Shown here: positions 44,979 through 52,963 of the stretch, piece by piece
Position numbering within the stretch: the first letter of the stretch is position 1
How the letters are laid out: every line of letters begins with the position of its first letter
Origin: Rhodoferax sp.
GTDB taxonomy: Bacteria > Pseudomonadota > Gammaproteobacteria > Burkholderiales > Burkholderiaceae_C
Assembly: GCF_012927445.1 (NCBI RefSeq)
Contig: NZ_JABBPD010000004.1
Location: 779,039-843,038, forward strand
DNA length: 64,000 bases
Reading direction: 5' to 3'
The notes under the pieces: generated by a model
Seen by the model: the letters and a program-made list of their open reading frames with translations, nothing else
What the model was told of the DNA's origin: nothing
Database searches by the model: none
Made by a program: the position numbers and the translations under genes

Positions 44979-46169
44979 TTATTTGCGCCTGGCGGTTTTC
45001 CAGTCGCGAAACACGTCAATGTCAAAGCCGTCGGGGTAATTCAGCAAGCCGGGGGTGTGGCCCTTTTTACCTTTTTCACCGTACTGCCAGATGATTTCCT
45101 TGGTCTTGCGGTCGATCACCATGACGCGGTCGTTCAAATCGTCCACAACCAGAATGTCGCCGGTATCGGGCAGTTCGCGGGCAATGGAGGAATGGTCGAG
45201 CGCCTTGTCGCCGTCCTTGACGAAGTATTCCCAGCTGACTTTGCGCGTCAGGGGATCGAAGATCACCACGCGGCCGGGCTTCCAAAAGTCGGCCACGATG
45301 ATTTGCTTGCCGTCCACGGTGGGAAAGGCATCCGACGGGTAGTGCATGTTGGGCGCCTTGACGCTCCACAGCACCTTGCCTTCACGCGTGATGCGCGAGA
45401 TCCAGGCGTCGGTGATTTCGGTCACCAAAATGTCGCCGTTGGCCAGCGGTGTTGCACCATTGGCATGGGCCAGTTCATGCGGCGGGTTGTGCCGGCACTT
45501 GCCCGGCGTGCCCCATTGGGTGACGATCTTGTTGTCTTTCGGGTCGATGATGACGACACGGCAGTTGCGGATGTCGGCGGTGATGAACTTGCCGTCGGCC
45601 AGCAGGTGCGCGTCGTCCGGGTAATTCAACAGGTTCGGGCCGCTGCCGCGGGTGTCGGGCGTGCCGTAGGTCCAGGTCAGGGCGCGCTTTTCATAGTCCA
45701 CGATATGCACGTCGAAGTTGTCTTCTTCGCTCACGGCCAACTGCTTCCCGTCCATCGAAAAGTTGACGTCTTCGTTGCCGCGGTAGACCTTCAGGCTGGG
45801 CGAGGGAAATTCCCACACGATGCTTTTGTCCGGCGCGATTTCTATCAGCCGGTTGTTGCGCCGGTCGGCGATGACGATCGGGTATGGCAGGGGCTTGCCC
45901 CAGGACGCCACCGGATTGGTGCGGTTGCCCGTCACCGGCGGAATAGGGGGGAGCGTGACACCGCTGGAGACCATGCCGGCGCCGGTCATCTCGGGCGTGA
46001 CCTTGACTTCGATCCCGGCTGATTTGGCGGCTTTCTCCGCGGGAGGCGCGACGGGTGTGGCAACTGCTCCGGTAGCGGCCAAAACAGGCAGGGCCAGCGT
46101 GAAAGCGGCCAGGCCAGCGCACACGGCGCGCAGCGGGGCCTTGCGGCGTAAAGGGGGTTGCGGATGCAT
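44979..46169 (-). CDS. Secreted beta-propeller protein, NHL/arylsulfotransferase-like
   Basis: 396 residues, with AAGGA seven bases before the ATG. A signal peptide (about residues 1-31, ending LPVLAATG) suggests periplasmic location. The mature part contains repeated WxYGxPD / DxxNxRVxxID blade motifs: PYPIVIADRRNNRLIEI, HIVDYEKRALTWTYG, DDLNDRVMVIDRKTKEIIWQ. These are typical of a six- or seven-blade propeller. Function not known; catalytic residues of arylsulfotransferase are not evident. Confidence 0.8.
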   Translation of the reverse strand: MHPQPPLRRKAPLRAVCAGLAAFTLALPVLAATGAVATPVAPPAEKAAKSAGIEVKVTPEMTGAGMVSSGVTLPPIPPVTGNRTNPVASWGKPLPYPIVIADRRNNRLIEIAPDKSIVWEFPSPSLKVYRGNEDVNFSMDGKQLAVSEEDNFDVHIVDYEKRALTWTYGTPDTRGSGPNLLNYPDDAHLLADGKFITADIRNCRVVIIDPKDNKIVTQWGTPGKCRHNPPHELAHANGATPLANGDILVTEITDAWISRITREGKVLWSVKAPNMHYPSDAFPTVDGKQIIVADFWKPGRVVIFDPLTRKVSWEYFVKDGDKALDHSSIARELPDTGDILVVDDLNDRVMVIDRKTKEIIWQYGEKGKKGHTPGLLNYPDGFDIDVFRDWKTARRK

Positions 46170-46306
46170 GCGGATTCCTTGGGTAGCGATGACAATAACA
46201 ATCTGCCAGCGAGGGCAAAGGCGGCATTATTCAGCAGCTGTGCCCGACCGACCTTGACCTGCGGCAAGGGAGCGCAGTTCAGCGCGCCGAAACGGTGCGC
46301 TACGGG

Positions 46307-46969
46307 CTAAAGACTTTCCAGCACCGCGCGCTGGTGCAGCGGCTGCACCGCCCGGGCGTTGTCGGCAAAGCGTTTGCGGTAGCGCGCCAGCTGCGCGGCC
46401 GAGAGTTGCAGCGGCTGTTTCATGACGATCCAATCGACGCCCTCGGTGCAGGGCGGCGCGGTCACCGAGCCTGGGTAGCGGTAGTAGCCATGACTGGCCG
46501 GCAGCAGAGCGCGGGCATCCACGGTTTTGCCGGGCAGCGTGTGGGCACCGTCCGCACGGGCGGGAATCAGCGGCAGCAGCGCTTCGAGCAGCGGGTTTTC
46601 GGCACCGACGCGAAACAGCACCACCAGCGCCAGCAACTGCCCGGATTGACTCTTGTGCAGCAGGTGTGCCGCCATCGGGAAATTCTCACCGGCAATGCGG
46701 TCGCCACCCGGGGTGTGGAAGTGGAACTGCTGCAGCGTGTAGCGCTGGGGGCCAATGTGCAACTGGCTGCCGTTGGCAAAGCGCACGCGCACCGTGTGGC
46801 CATCATCAGCCAGCTTGAGCGGTGCCGCCCGGTAGTCAAAGCTCAGGTCCGGCAGCGGTTGGCGCGTGGTGCTGGTGATGTCAATCGGCGACTGGCGCAG
46901 CCCACTGTCGCAGGTGGAAGCAAGGGCGGTGGCGGCAGAGAGCAACAGGGGCAAGAGGAGAAGCTTCAT
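46307..46969 (-). CDS. Alpha-type carbonic anhydrase (periplasmic)
   Basis: Zinc enzyme interconverting CO2 and bicarbonate. It is 220 residues with a signal peptide (about 1-17). QSPIDI is near residue 26, and the zinc ligands are in QFHFHTP near 82 (two His) and AAHLLHK near 103 (third His). YRYPGSVTAPPCTEGVDW near 163 completes the active site with the threonine. Complete in length and motifs. No neighbour suggests a pathway. Confidence 0.92.
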   Translation of the reverse strand: MKLLLLPLLLSAATALASTCDSGLRQSPIDITSTTRQPLPDLSFDYRAAPLKLADDGHTVRVRFANGSQLHIGPQRYTLQQFHFHTPGGDRIAGENFPMAAHLLHKSQSGQLLALVVLFRVGAENPLLEALLPLIPARADGAHTLPGKTVDARALLPASHGYYRYPGSVTAPPCTEGVDWIVMKQPLQLSAAQLARYRKRFADNARAVQPLHQRAVLESL

Positions 46970-46993
46970 GCGCTGAGCATAGCGCCAATCATG

Positions 46994-47048
46994 CTATATA
47001 AATAGTAGCTGCCTGCGCTTATGGGACGGGGGCTAGAGGTTAATTCGA
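46994..47048 (+). repeat. Dispersed repeat copy upstream of carbonic anhydrase
   Basis: TATATAAATAGTAGCTGCCT, then GCGCTTATGGGACGGGGGCTAGAGG and TTAATTCG. It is in the gap before the carbonic anhydrase start, starting 25 bases upstream of it, and is the most complete intergenic copy. Confidence 0.8.
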
Positions 47049-47108
47049 CCTGATCAGACACCTGCCTCAGACAGACTTTATTTTTAGACTGGTCCTCATA
47101 TATTGCTT

Positions 47109-47226
47109 TTACACACAGCTTTGTGAGGTGGTAGGCCATGGCAAGGAATCGAATCCAGTTCCAGGCAGGTTGATCAATGCGAGACTCAAAGTCAATATGG
47201 CAGCGAGGAACAGTGCGAAAGCGCAT
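47109..47226 (-). pseudogene. Possible small membrane-peptide gene broken near its start
   Basis: A perfect AGGAGG (47238-47233) lies six bases before an ATG at 47226, yet that frame (86 codons, to 46966) gives a protein of no recognisable kind. One frame over, the codons from 47225 encode AFALFLAAILTLSLALINLP and end at TAA 47111-47109. That would be a plausible ~38-residue membrane peptide if one base were inserted or lost within the first codons. Could also be chance. Confidence 0.3.
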
Positions 47227-47238
47227 TATTTACCTCCT

Positions 47239-47598
47239 GGATTTACTGGTTTCACATTGCACCCACTTGTATTGGGGTTCACACTCTCTGGCTCATTGAT
47301 GGTCAGTCGCCTCAAGCGCCCCAAGCTCTAAACGGCCTAGTCCCTTGCGGCCCATGCAAGTCGGCTTTAAGTAGAGGCCGGACTAGCGAGAGAGACCCTC
47401 CGAGGACAGTCAGCAGAGCCAGTTCGGTGGACCCTTCTGCCCGAACAAGTGATGACGTGACGTCCTTGCGATTTCGCAAGAAAGGGCTTAACGTTTTCGC
47501 ATACGCTTATCTGAAGGCTGTAAAAGTGTTGAAAAGCCTGAAGAAAATTGTTTTTTGCGCGCCTTTGCGCAATCCTGGTCCATCAAAAGGAGACAGAA
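47239..47598. other. Long leader region before the ferritin-like gene, no gene recognised
   Basis: About 360 bases. Two small hairpins are visible: GTTCGG/CCGAAC at 47422-47446 and CTTGCG/CGCAAG at 47465-47480. Neither is followed by a U-tract. The stretch could be a long 5' untranslated region of the ferritin-like gene or the remains of a gene; I recognise no riboswitch. Confidence 0.4.
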
Positions 47599-47886
47599 AT
47601 GTCCAGTATCGGTTATCACGAGCCCATCGAGGAACTGTCCGAAGGAACGCGCGACATGCACAGGGCCGTTGTTTCCCTGATGGAAGAACTAGAGGCAATT
47701 GATTGGTATAACCAACGCGTGGATGTCTGCAAAGACGTTGAACTCAAGGCAATTCTTCAACACAATCGAGACGAGGAGAAAGAGCACGCGGCCATGCTGT
47801 TGGAGTGGATTCGGCGCAGAGACCCCAAGTTGTCTGGCGAATTGAAAGACTACTTGTTCACCGAAAAGCCGATTACGGAACGGTGA
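47599..47886 (+). CDS. Encapsulated-ferritin-like protein (EncFtn family), no encapsulin nearby
   Basis: 95 residues from ATG 47599, with AAAGGAGA upstream. It closely matches EncFtn proteins, which form decamers with an inter-subunit di-iron ferroxidase centre: HRAVVSLMEELEAIDWYNQR near residue 24 and HNRDEEKEHAAMLLEWIRRR near 53. EncFtn normally carries a short C-terminal tag that directs it into an encapsulin shell encoded next door. Here it ends TEKPITER with no such tag, and the next gene is a hydratase on the other strand. Iron oxidation is inferred from the family. Confidence 0.88.
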   Translation: MSSIGYHEPIEELSEGTRDMHRAVVSLMEELEAIDWYNQRVDVCKDVELKAILQHNRDEEKEHAAMLLEWIRRRDPKLSGELKDYLFTEKPITER

Positions 47887-47987
47887 CGCGGCCCCTGACC
47901 CTTGGGAACGAATTGCTTATAGCAGTACGCGAACCACGGGTAGAAATCAATCCACCCTTATTGGGCAGCGGCAAAAAACCTAATTGC

Positions 47988-48752
47988 TTAAACCTTGGAG
48001 AAATCCGGCTTGCGCTTCTCCATGAAGGCCGTGAACGCTTCGCGTGCGGCGGGTTCGCGCAACATGCGGCCAAAGCTGCGACCCTCCTCCACCATGCGTT
48101 CAGCCACGATGCTGGCCTGGCCTTTGCGCATCAGGCGCTTGGTCTCGATCAGCGAGGCCATCGGTTTGGTCGCCAGCTTTTGTGCCTGGCGCTGGGCCAG
48201 TGCCGCCGCTTCGGCGGGTGGCACGATGCGGCTGATGAGCCCCATCTCCAGCGCCGCCTCGGCCAGAAACGGCTCACCCAGCAGCAGCGCCTCGGCCGCC
48301 CGGCCGTAGCCCATCAATTGCGGTGCCAGGTAGCTCGACGCCGCTTCCGGGCACAAACCGAGGTTGACAAAGGGCATGGAAAACGCCGCGTTGTCACCCG
48401 CATAAACCAAATCGCAATGAAACAGCATGGTGGTACCAATGCCGACCGCCGGGCCACACACCGCCGCCAGCACGGGCTTGGTGAAGGTGCTGATGCCGCG
48501 CAAAAAGCGAAACACCGGCGCATCCAGCGTGTCGGGCGGCGCACCGAGAAAGTCCGCAATGTCGTTCCCGGCGCTGAAAATGGTCTCGTGCCCCTGGAAC
48601 ACCACCACACGCACCGCGTCATCGGCCTGCGCCAACGCAAGGGCGTCCGCCAGGGCGGTGTACATCGCACCGGTGAGTGAGTTCTTTTTGTCCACGCGGT
48701 TCAGGGTGAGGGTCATCACGCTGGCACTGGTGTCGATCAATATATCGGTCAT
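47988..48752 (-). CDS. Enoyl-CoA hydratase/isomerase family protein
   Basis: 254 residues, crotonase fold. The oxyanion-hole segment is FQGHETIFSAGNDIADF near residue 52, and PVLAAVCGPAVGIGTTMLFHCDLVYAG near 95 gives the second glycine pair. SMPFVNLGLCPEAASSYLAPQ holds the position of the catalytic glutamate in hydratases (here Pro-Glu). It is the last gene of the fatty-acid operon, 29 bases after the thiolase. Confidence 0.92.
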   Translation of the reverse strand: MTDILIDTSASVMTLTLNRVDKKNSLTGAMYTALADALALAQADDAVRVVVFQGHETIFSAGNDIADFLGAPPDTLDAPVFRFLRGISTFTKPVLAAVCGPAVGIGTTMLFHCDLVYAGDNAAFSMPFVNLGLCPEAASSYLAPQLMGYGRAAEALLLGEPFLAEAALEMGLISRIVPPAEAAALAQRQAQKLATKPMASLIETKRLMRKGQASIVAERMVEEGRSFGRMLREPAAREAFTAFMEKRKPDFSKV

Positions 48753-48781
48753 GCTGTTCTTTCGTTTGTCAGGAGGCCTGC

Positions 48782-49978
48782 TTACACCCGCTCAAAAATT
48801 CCGGCCGCGCCCTGTCCCATGCCGACGCACATGGAGACCATGCTGTACTTGAGATGGTTGCGGTGCAGCGCGTGGATGGCGGTGGCGGAACGGATAGCCC
48901 CGGTGGCGCCCAGCGGGTGACCGAGTGCAATGGCGCCGCCCATCGGGTTGACCTTGGCCGGGTCCAGCCCCAGCGTGTTGATGACTGCCAGCGACTGCGC
49001 GGCAAACGCCTCGTTCAACTCAATCCAGTCGATGTCGTCCTGCTTCAGGCCGGCGTAACGCAGTGCCGCCGGAATGGCTTCAATCGGACCAATGCCCATG
49101 ATGTGCGGTGGCACGCCTTTGGCGGCAAAACTGACGAAACGCGCCAGCGGTTTCAGGCCAAATTGCTTGACCGCTTTTTCGCTGGCCAAGATCAGGGCAC
49201 CGGCACCGTCCGAGGTTTGCGAACTGTTGCCAGCCGTCACCGAGCCGCGGGCGGCAAACGGTGTTTTCAGCTTGATCAGGCCTTCCATTGAGGTATCAAA
49301 GCGCGCGCCTTCGTCCAGGCTGACCAGCCGTTTTTTCTCGATGACTTCACCGGTCGCCAGATTGGGGGAACGGTCAATCACTTCCACCGGCGTCATTTCA
49401 TCGGCGAAGTGACCGGCTTCCATGGCCGCCAGCGCCCGTTTATGGGACTCCACGGCGAACGCGTCCTGCGCTTCGCGGCTGATTTTCCACTGCGTTGCCA
49501 CCTTCTCGGCGGTCAGGCCCATGCCGTAGGCAATGCCGATGTTTTCGTCGTTGTTGAACATGGCGGGCGACAGCGACGGCGTGTTGCCCATCATCGGCAC
49601 CATGCTCATGCTCTCCACGCCGGCGGCAATCATCACATCGGCTTCACCGACGCGAATACGGTCAGCCGCCATTTGCAGCGCGCTCAAGCCCGAGGCGCAA
49701 AAGCGGTTGACGGTGATGCCGCCGACGCTGGTCGGCAAGCCGGCCAGCACCGCACCAATGCGCGCAATGTTCAGACCCTGCGGCCCTTCGGGAATGGCAC
49801 AGCCGCAAATCAGGTCTTCGATCATGGTCGGATCGAGCGAGGGCACTTGCGCCAGCGCCGCATGCAGCGCCTTGACCAGCAGGTCGTCCGGGCGGGTGTT
49901 GCGGAAAAATCCACGGTGCGAACGGCCAATGGGCGTGCGCGTGGCGGCAACGATATAGGCTTCTTGAATTTGTTTCAT
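48782..49978 (-). CDS. Acetyl-CoA acyltransferase (thiolase), FadA-like
   Basis: 398 residues; cleaves 3-ketoacyl-CoA in the last step of beta-oxidation. The nucleophilic cysteine is in NRFCASGLSALQMA near residue 90, the histidine in NPMGGAIALGHPLGATGA near 350, and the second cysteine in SMCVGMGQGAAGIFE near the end. Domain structure is intact. It lies 13 bases downstream of the HADH/hydratase gene, as in fadBA-type operons. Confidence 0.95.
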   Translation of the reverse strand: MKQIQEAYIVAATRTPIGRSHRGFFRNTRPDDLLVKALHAALAQVPSLDPTMIEDLICGCAIPEGPQGLNIARIGAVLAGLPTSVGGITVNRFCASGLSALQMAADRIRVGEADVMIAAGVESMSMVPMMGNTPSLSPAMFNNDENIGIAYGMGLTAEKVATQWKISREAQDAFAVESHKRALAAMEAGHFADEMTPVEVIDRSPNLATGEVIEKKRLVSLDEGARFDTSMEGLIKLKTPFAARGSVTAGNSSQTSDGAGALILASEKAVKQFGLKPLARFVSFAAKGVPPHIMGIGPIEAIPAALRYAGLKQDDIDWIELNEAFAAQSLAVINTLGLDPAKVNPMGGAIALGHPLGATGAIRSATAIHALHRNHLKYSMVSMCVGMGQGAAGIFERV

Positions 49979-49991
49979 GGTCTTCTCTTGA

Positions 49992-52403
49992 TCAGTTGCG
50001 AACCGGCTTGCCGGTGGACATCATGCCCATGATGCGTTCCTGCGTTTTGGGGTGAACCAGCAGTTCACAGAACGCGCGGCGCTCCAGCGTCATCAGGTAC
50101 TCTTCATCCACCAAACTGCCGGCATCGATATCGCCGCCGCACACCACGTTGGCGATCAGGCTGGCGATATGGAAGTCGTGCGCGCTGATGAAACCACCGT
50201 CGCGCATGTTGACCAGTGAGCCCTTGATGGTGGCAACACCGCTGCGCCCAGCGACCGCGAACAGGCGCTTGTGCGGTGCGCGGTAGCCGCCGGCAAACAG
50301 GGCCTTGGCCTCGTTGATGGCGACAAACAGCAACTCGTCCTTGTGCGGCACGATGACATCGCTCTCCAGCAGGAAACCGAGCTTGCGCGACTCCAGCGCG
50401 CTCGTTCCCACCTTGGCCATGGCGGCAGCAGTGAAGCCTTCGGTCAAGAACGGCAGTAAATCCTTGCCGGTCGAGGTTGCGGCATTCTCCGCCGCACGCC
50501 GTGCAATGTAGGTCAGACCACCGGCACCGGGCACCAGACCCACGCCGACTTCGACCAGGCCGATATAGCTCTCCATGGCGACCACGCGCCGGGCCGAGTA
50601 CACCGCCAGTTCACAGCCGCCGCCCAGCGCCAGACCGCGCACGGCCGACACGACCGGCACGTTGGCGTAGCGCAGTTTGAGCATGGCCTGCTGCATCTCG
50701 GCCTCGGCGCCGTCAATGGCCGACACGCCCGCGGCGGCGAAGCCCATCAGCACGGACTGCAGGTCGGCACCGGCGGAGAACAAGTCGTCCGGCGACCAGA
50801 TCACCAGGCCCTTGAAGTCGGCCTCGGCCAGCGCCAAGCCTTGCATCAGGCCTTCGACTACGGCGGGGCTGATGGCATGCATCTTGGTTTTGATGCTGGC
50901 AATCAGCACCTCGCTGTCCTCATCGCCCGGCAGCGTCCACAGGCGAATCGCTTCGTCCTCAAACAGTGTCTTGCCGGCGGTTTCAGCCTTCGGCGTATGG
51001 GCCCCCAGCACACTCTCGGGAAAGTGCTGCCGGGCATAGACGGGCAGACTGCGCGGTTGCACAAATTGTTGGGTGGTCGGATTCCAAGACCCTTGCGCGG
51101 TGTGCACGCCACCGGCCTCGGCGACCGGGCCGTTAAAGACCCAGTCCGGCAACGGTGCGTTGCACAGCGCCTTGCCGGCGTCGATGTCTTCCTTGACCAT
51201 GTTGGCCACCGCGCGCCAACCGGCTTCTTGCCACAGCTCAAACGGGCCCTGCTTCATGCCAAAACCCCAGCGCATGCAGAAGTCGACGTCACGCGCGTTG
51301 TCGGCAATCGAGGCCAGATGGACGGCGGCGTAGTGGAAGCTGTTGCGCAGAATGGCCCACAAAAACTGGCCCTGGGCGCCTTCGCTGTTGCGCAACAAGG
51401 TTAGGCGTTCGGCGGCCGGCTTTTTCAGCATGCGGCCATAAACCTCGTCACCCTTTTGACCGCCCGGCACATACTCTTTGGTTTCAAGGTCAAAACGCAA
51501 AATATCGCGACCTTGCTTCTTGAAAAAACCGGCCTTGGCCTTCTGGCCGAGACTGCCCATCTCCAGCAAAGTCTTGAGCACGTCGGGCGTGGCAAAGCTC
51601 TCGTAAAACGGATCGCTCTCCAGGCTCAAAGTGTCCTGCAGCGTCTTGATCACATGCGCCATGGTGTCCAGCCCCACCACGTCGGCGGTGCGGAAGGTGC
51701 CGGAACTGGCGCGACCCAGCTTTTTGCCGGTGAGATCATCCACCACGTCGTAGGTCAGGCCAAAATTCTGCACCTCTTTCATGGTCGCCAGCATGCCGGC
51801 AATGCCGACGCGGTTGGCGATGAAGTTGGGGGAATCTTTGGCCCGTACCACGCCTTTGCCCAGGGTGCTGGTGACAAACGCTTCCAGGTCATCCAAAATT
51901 TGCGGCTGGGTGGTGGGCGTGTTGATCAGCTCCACCAGCATCATGTAGCGTGGTGGGTTGAAGAAGTGAATGCCGCAAAAGTTCGGCTTGATTTCCTGCG
52001 GCAATGCTTCACTCAGCTTGGTGATCGACAGGCCCGAGGTGTTGGAGGCGATGATGGCGTGCGGCGCCAAAAAGGGCGCGATCTTTTTGTACAGATCAAG
52101 CTTCCAGTCCATGCGCTCGGCAATGGCTTCAATCACCAGGTCACAGTCCTTGAGCAACTCCAGGTGCTCTTCGTAGTTGGCCTGCTGGATGAGACCGGCG
52201 TCTTCCGCCACGCCCAGCGGCGCGGGCTTGAGCTTTTTCAGGCCGTCAATGGCCCGGGTCACGATGCCGTTCTTCGGCCCCTCTTTGGCGGGCAGGTCAA
52301 ACAGAATGACCGGTACTTTGACATTGACCAGATGGGCCGCAATTTGCGCCCCCATCACGCCGGCACCTAGCACGGCGACTTTTTTAACTTGAAAGCGGGA
52401 CAT
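49992..52403 (-). CDS. 3-Hydroxyacyl-CoA dehydrogenase / enoyl-CoA hydratase fusion
   Basis: 803 residues. Domain order is reversed relative to E. coli FadB: an N-terminal NAD-binding dehydrogenase (VLGAGVMGAQIAAHLVN near residue 10, GIHFFNPPRYMML near 143) with two C-terminal dehydrogenase domains, followed by a C-terminal crotonase domain (LVIWSPDDLFSAGADLQ near 555, GLALGGGCELA near 610, GLVPGAGGL). This resembles the FadN/FadJ-like architecture of other bacteria. It is followed directly by thiolase. Confidence 0.93.
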   Translation of the reverse strand: MSRFQVKKVAVLGAGVMGAQIAAHLVNVKVPVILFDLPAKEGPKNGIVTRAIDGLKKLKPAPLGVAEDAGLIQQANYEEHLELLKDCDLVIEAIAERMDWKLDLYKKIAPFLAPHAIIASNTSGLSITKLSEALPQEIKPNFCGIHFFNPPRYMMLVELINTPTTQPQILDDLEAFVTSTLGKGVVRAKDSPNFIANRVGIAGMLATMKEVQNFGLTYDVVDDLTGKKLGRASSGTFRTADVVGLDTMAHVIKTLQDTLSLESDPFYESFATPDVLKTLLEMGSLGQKAKAGFFKKQGRDILRFDLETKEYVPGGQKGDEVYGRMLKKPAAERLTLLRNSEGAQGQFLWAILRNSFHYAAVHLASIADNARDVDFCMRWGFGMKQGPFELWQEAGWRAVANMVKEDIDAGKALCNAPLPDWVFNGPVAEAGGVHTAQGSWNPTTQQFVQPRSLPVYARQHFPESVLGAHTPKAETAGKTLFEDEAIRLWTLPGDEDSEVLIASIKTKMHAISPAVVEGLMQGLALAEADFKGLVIWSPDDLFSAGADLQSVLMGFAAAGVSAIDGAEAEMQQAMLKLRYANVPVVSAVRGLALGGGCELAVYSARRVVAMESYIGLVEVGVGLVPGAGGLTYIARRAAENAATSTGKDLLPFLTEGFTAAAMAKVGTSALESRKLGFLLESDVIVPHKDELLFVAINEAKALFAGGYRAPHKRLFAVAGRSGVATIKGSLVNMRDGGFISAHDFHIASLIANVVCGGDIDAGSLVDEEYLMTLERRAFCELLVHPKTQERIMGMMSTGKPVRN

Positions 52404-52482
52404 GGTTGTTCCTGAAAATTAAATGGAAGACCTTTGCGGGACAGACCGCAGCCGCGTAGCGACAAGCTCTGTCCTCAACGGC

Positions 52483-52914
52483 TTAAGGGATGCGAATCCA
52501 GGTTTGGTTTCGAAAGAAGAAGGCGATGTAGCCCCGGACTTCGAGCTTTTTGCCGTCCTCGATCGGGGTCAAGCGCAAGGTGTATTCCTTGCCGTTGTCC
52601 GGGTCCAGAATCTTGCCGCCCTCCCAGACCTCTTTGCCCTCGGCTTTTTTGGCGCCGCGGATGATCTCCATCCCGAGCTTGGGCTTGCCCTTGCGATCGT
52701 CGGCGCACAGGTCGCAGTTAGGCTCGGCACTGGGCTTCAGCGCTTTTTCGACCACCCCGGTAAGCACGCCGCCGGCGTCCGCACTGATGCGAATCTCGGC
52801 CTTGGGCTGCCCCGTCTTGTCGTCAATGCTGCGCCACACCCCAACGGGCGTCATTTGCGCCAGCACGGGGAATGTCAGCGCTCCTAAAACAATAGCTATC
52901 AATGACCTGTACAT
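52483..52914 (-). CDS. DUF2147 periplasmic protein inside the fatty-acid operon
   Basis: 143 residues. Signal peptide about residues 1-19, cut after VLA. The mature DUF2147 domain is recognisable: MTPVGVWRSIDDKTGQPKAE near residue 21, LTGVVEKAL, and the end KLEVRGYIAFFFRNQTWIRI. Family function unknown. It sits between the acyl-CoA dehydrogenase (49 bases) and the HADH/hydratase (79 bases), all on the same strand. Its start region partly resembles the dispersed repeat, but too weakly to call. Confidence 0.9.
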   Translation of the reverse strand: MYRSLIAIVLGALTFPVLAQMTPVGVWRSIDDKTGQPKAEIRISADAGGVLTGVVEKALKPSAEPNCDLCADDRKGKPKLGMEIIRGAKKAEGKEVWEGGKILDPDNGKEYTLRLTPIEDGKKLEVRGYIAFFFRNQTWIRIP

Positions 52915-52963
52915 AAGGGCTCCTTGGCTAAAAGACTAAAACTCCGGGGACCGGGGGCTGCAC

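Noticed and set aside
47128-47331. 67-codon plus-strand frame
   Set aside because: No recognisable protein and no supporting signal; overlaps the better-supported minus-strand Shine-Dalgarno site.
52880-52915. Partial match to the dispersed repeat at the start of the DUF2147 gene
   Set aside because: Only ATAGCT and AAGGGCT match, and they fall in a normal signal-peptide coding region.
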